From Clostridia bacterium (GTDB lineage Bacteria; Bacillota_A; Clostridia; Oscillospirales; CAG-272): a stretch of DNA of 8,553 bases. This document shows positions 7,184 to 8,553 of this stretch, piece by piece. The stretch spans positions 1 through 8,553 of the forward strand of contig JAFZCF010000154.1 of NCBI GenBank assembly GCA_017552165.1, written 5' to 3'. Below the pieces are notes generated by a model. It did no database searches, was not told the DNA's origin, and was given only the letters and a program-made list of their open reading frames with translations. Position numbers and translations under genes: made by a program. Positions within the stretch are counted from its first letter, which is position 1; every line of letters begins with the position of its first letter.

Positions 7184-7753
7184 ATGAAAGTTTTAGTTGA
7201 AACCTCCGCAAGACACATCCACGTGACAGAAGAGCACCTCGCAATCCTTTTCGGAGAAGGCGCGACCCTCACGAAAAAAAAGGATCTCAGCCAGCCCGGG
7301 CAGTTTGCCTGTGAGGAGCGGCTCACGATAATCGGCCCGAAAAAGCCCCTAGTCGGGGTCAGCATTCTCGGCCCGACGCGTAAAGAATCCCAGGTCGAGC
7401 TGTCGTTCACCGATGCGCGCACGCTCGGTATCGTCGCGCCCGTAAGAGAAAGCGGCGATCTCGAGGGGACCCCGGGATGCAAGCTCGTCGGCCCCTGCGG
7501 TGAGATAGACCTCGATCACGGCGTCATCATCGCAAAGCGTCATATCCACATGACGCCGGAGGACGCCGAAGCGGAAGGCGTAAAAGACAAGGACATCGTT
7601 TCGCTCAAGATCGATTCCGACGGGCGTTCGCTCGTGTTCGGAGACGTCGTCATCAGAGTCAGCCCTAAATTTGCTACGGCGGCTCACATCGACACCGATG
7701 AATCGAACGCGGCGGCCGCCTTCGGTATCTGCTACGGCGAGATTATAAAATAA
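7184..7753 (+). CDS. pduL: Phosphate propanoyltransferase (PduL-type phosphotransacylase)
   Basis: A 189-residue PduL enzyme, which interconverts acyl-CoA (propionyl- or acetyl-CoA) plus phosphate with acyl phosphate plus CoA, the step before ATP formation by acetate/propionate kinase. Signature motifs are SARHIHV (8-14), IIAKRHIHMTPEDAE (115-129) and AHIDTDESNAA (167-177). Likely zinc ligands of the two-metal site are H11, H13 and E72, and H120, H122 and H168; their spacing agrees with the ligand pattern known for structurally studied PduL proteins. The motif starts eight residues from the N-terminus, so the N-terminal extension that targets PduL to microcompartments is absent and the enzyme should be free in the cytoplasm. 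It lies 43 nt after the GH78 gene on the same strand, probably co-transcribed. It may be part of rhamnose-derived propionate formation or may simply replace Pta. Confidence 0.94.
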   Translation: MKVLVETSARHIHVTEEHLAILFGEGATLTKKKDLSQPGQFACEERLTIIGPKKPLVGVSILGPTRKESQVELSFTDARTLGIVAPVRESGDLEGTPGCKLVGPCGEIDLDHGVIIAKRHIHMTPEDAEAEGVKDKDIVSLKIDSDGRSLVFGDVVIRVSPKFATAAHIDTDESNAAAAFGICYGEIIK

Positions 7754-7775
7754 TCGGAAAAGTTTGAACGCAGAG

Positions 7776-7789
7776 TGTTCTTAAGAACA
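7776..7789. repeat. 14-bp perfect palindrome TGTTCTTAAGAACA
   Basis: A perfectly self-complementary 14-mer located 22 nt after the pduL stop. As RNA it can only form a 5-bp stem with a TTAA loop and has no T-run, so it is not a typical terminator. It could be a protein-binding site or part of the old insertion. No match to a known operator is claimed. Confidence 0.55.
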
Positions 7790-7835
7790 GTTGCTGAAAT
7801 AAGAGCATCAGGCATTCGCAGGGAAATCGCGCGGG

Positions 7836-7900
7836 CGCAAGTGAATAGAGCCTCTTGCACTACCGTGCGTGCCGTTCGGCATACGGCGGTTCAATTCTGG
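7836..7900 (-). mobile_element. Group II intron 3' remnant (domain V and degenerate domain VI)
   Basis: Read on the minus strand, 7890 to 7859 folds as a domain V hairpin: ACCGCCGT pairs with ACGGTAGT, then a CG bulge and an upper stem TGCC/GGCA capped by a GAAC loop (7877-7874). The flanking GAATTGAACCGCC and the CGC catalytic triad (7888-7886) match the conserved 3' end of bacterial group II introns as I remember it. It continues into a domain VI-like stem, GCAAG (7858-7854) with CTTGC (7841-7837), leaving A7842 as a possible branch-point bulge. Two positions look decayed: C7888 faces A7861 and A7882 faces C7867. There is no room for a reverse transcriptase, and the ANTAR gene and its terminator lie upstream on this strand, so this is probably an inactive 5'-truncated fragment. 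The boundaries are approximate. Confidence 0.72.
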
Positions 7901-8003
7901 CAATCACGTCAATTTTGACTTTTGAAAAGTTTGTTGTTGAGACATTCGGTTAAAAGACATAGTCCCGACCGCTTCTCACAAAAGGTCTGCCGAAATATGA
8001 TAT

Positions 8004-8053
8004 AAACCCGACCGTGACAGGGAGACTATCCCTGTTTCGGCCGGGTTTTGTTT
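8004..8053 (+). terminator. Strong hairpin terminator between pduL and the ANTAR gene
   Basis: AAACCCG (8004-8010) and CCG (8012-8014) pair with CGG (8038-8040) and CGGGTTT (8042-8048), with one A-C mismatch. An inner arm ACAGGGA (8017-8023) pairs with TCCCTGT (8029-8035) around a 5-nt loop. A T-rich run follows on the plus strand. On the minus strand the same hairpin is followed by a weaker TTTATATCATATTT tract, so it may end both converging transcripts. Confidence 0.85.
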
Positions 8054-8061
8054 TTCGTTTT

Positions 8062-8553
8062 TTATCCGTAGGTTTTTATGATCTCCTCGGCGACGAGGCG
8101 TCTCGGGACGCAGCGGTCCATCGCCTGTTTTTCGATATACCGGTGGGCGTCCGGCTCGGTCATTTTGAGTCCGCTTATAAGGAGCCACTTTGCGCGGTTG
8201 ACGAGACGGATCTCGTTCATCTTCTCCTCTATCGAGAGGGTCTTTTTTTCCGTCCTGCGGACGCGTTCGCGGGCGCTTATCAGCCAGCCGGAGGCGATCT
8301 GGAACACCGTCCTCGAGACCGGCTTCTGCAAAACGAACACGCCGTGCTCGGTGAGCCGGTCGCAGGCGTCGGCGTACTGTTCCGTCCTCGCAAGATACAG
8401 AACGACCGTGTTGTACGACGTGCTCGCGTCGATGGCGAATCGCAGACCGGGGTCGTCGGGGAGCGGCGAGTTGACTATAACGAAATCGAAATCGCGCTCC
8501 GACAGAGCGCAGCGCGCGGCGCTGACGCCAGACACGACGTTTATCGGCGAGAA
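8062..8553 (-). CDS. ANTAR-domain response regulator with pseudo-receiver (5' truncated by window edge)
   Basis: The frame is open to the right edge, so the N-terminus is missing; 163 residues are visible. The first part (to about residue 85) is a receiver-like domain: DFVIVNSPLPDD forms the third strand, where the usual phosphoacceptor Asp is replaced by Asn (residue 28 of the fragment), and FVLQKP carries the conserved Lys. A helical linker follows (about 95-112, RERVRRTEKKTLSIEEK). The C-terminal ANTAR domain has NEIRLVNRAKWLL and the hallmark MTEPDAHRYIEKQAMD, ending EEIIKTYG. ANTAR proteins bind paired hexaloop hairpins in mRNA leaders and prevent termination. Because of the Asn, control by phosphorylation is unlikely; it may respond to a partner or ligand. 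An internal GTG at 8535 is not the start, since receiver sequence continues upstream. Its RNA targets are not evident in the window. Confidence 0.9.
   Translation of the reverse strand, partial: FSPINVVSGVSAARCALSERDFDFVIVNSPLPDDPGLRFAIDASTSYNTVVLYLARTEQYADACDRLTEHGVFVLQKPVSRTVFQIASGWLISARERVRRTEKKTLSIEEKMNEIRLVNRAKWLLISGLKMTEPDAHRYIEKQAMDRCVPRRLVAEEIIKTYG

Larger units (their letters stand above)
7754..8003. other. Gene-free convergent intergenic region with remnant elements
   Basis: No credible protein gene was found on either strand in these 250 nt, which are more AT-rich than the surroundings. The region holds a 14-bp palindrome (7776-7789), a group II intron 3' remnant on the minus strand (about 7836-7900), a palindrome ACTTTT-G-AAAAGT (7918-7930), and a direct repeat GAAAAGTTTG (7757-7766 and 7924-7933). 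No clear promoter for a separate small RNA was found. pduL has no terminator of its own until 8004. Confidence 0.6.

Noticed and set aside
7776..7789. LexA (SOS) box
   Set aside because: The Gram-positive LexA box is GAAC-N4-GTTC; here the half-sites are in the opposite order (GTTC-N4-GAAC).
7754..8003. 6S RNA, tmRNA or a riboswitch in the gap after pduL
   Set aside because: No matching conserved core was recognised, no clear promoter is present, and the best-structured part is better explained as a group II intron domain V on the minus strand.
7976..8188. Small minus-strand ORF of 70 codons across the terminator
   Set aside because: It overlaps the ANTAR coding sequence in another frame and runs through the terminator hairpin; it is a frame shadow.

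Overview
This GC-rich window most likely comes from a Bacillota (Clostridia-type) chromosome. The evidence is the pairing of a radical SAM protein with its DUF2344/TIGR03936 partner gene, a YdjI-like SPFH protein with C-terminal zinc ribbons, an AmiR/NasR-type ANTAR regulator of the clostridial kind, and Gram-positive promoter and ribosome-binding signals. No species can be named from the sequence alone.

Layout. Positions 2-2453 (+) are a tightly packed operon: the 3' part of a B12-binding-type radical SAM protein gene (its [4Fe-4S] Cys motif is visible at the left edge), the TIGR03936 radical-SAM-linked protein (25-nt overlap), and an Asp/Glu-family amino acid racemase (ATGA overlap). A near-consensus promoter at 2493-2521 (17-nt spacer) then drives an SPFH-domain protein carrying three tandem zinc ribbons. 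An 11-bp perfect hairpin (3900-3924) closes that unit. It is followed at once by tcdA, whose real start is probably 3943. Next come a cytoplasmic GH78 alpha-L-rhamnosidase (4666-7140) and a PduL-type phosphate acyltransferase (7184-7753). These two share an unusual AAAGAAAGGTTT ribosome-binding leader. The right end (8062-8553, minus strand) is the 3' part of an ANTAR regulator gene with a receiver that lacks its phosphoacceptor Asp. A large hairpin terminator (8004-8053) separates it from pduL.

The 250-nt gap between pduL and that terminator is more AT-rich than its surroundings. On the minus strand it contains what looks like a decayed group II intron 3' end: a domain V hairpin with a CGC triad and a GAAC loop, followed by a domain VI-like stem, with no reverse transcriptase. 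The gap also holds a 14-bp perfect palindrome.

How the genes may work together. GH78 and PduL could form two ends of a deoxyhexose route, from rhamnoside through L-rhamnose, 1,2-propanediol and propionyl-CoA to propionyl phosphate. The intermediate enzymes are not in the window and PduL lacks a microcompartment-targeting extension, so this is inference. The remaining genes are housekeeping (tRNA modification), membrane-stress-like (SPFH), or of unknown function (radical SAM pair). I see no wholly new system. The most unusual items are the intron remnant, the pseudo-receiver ANTAR protein and the zinc-ribbon SPFH protein.
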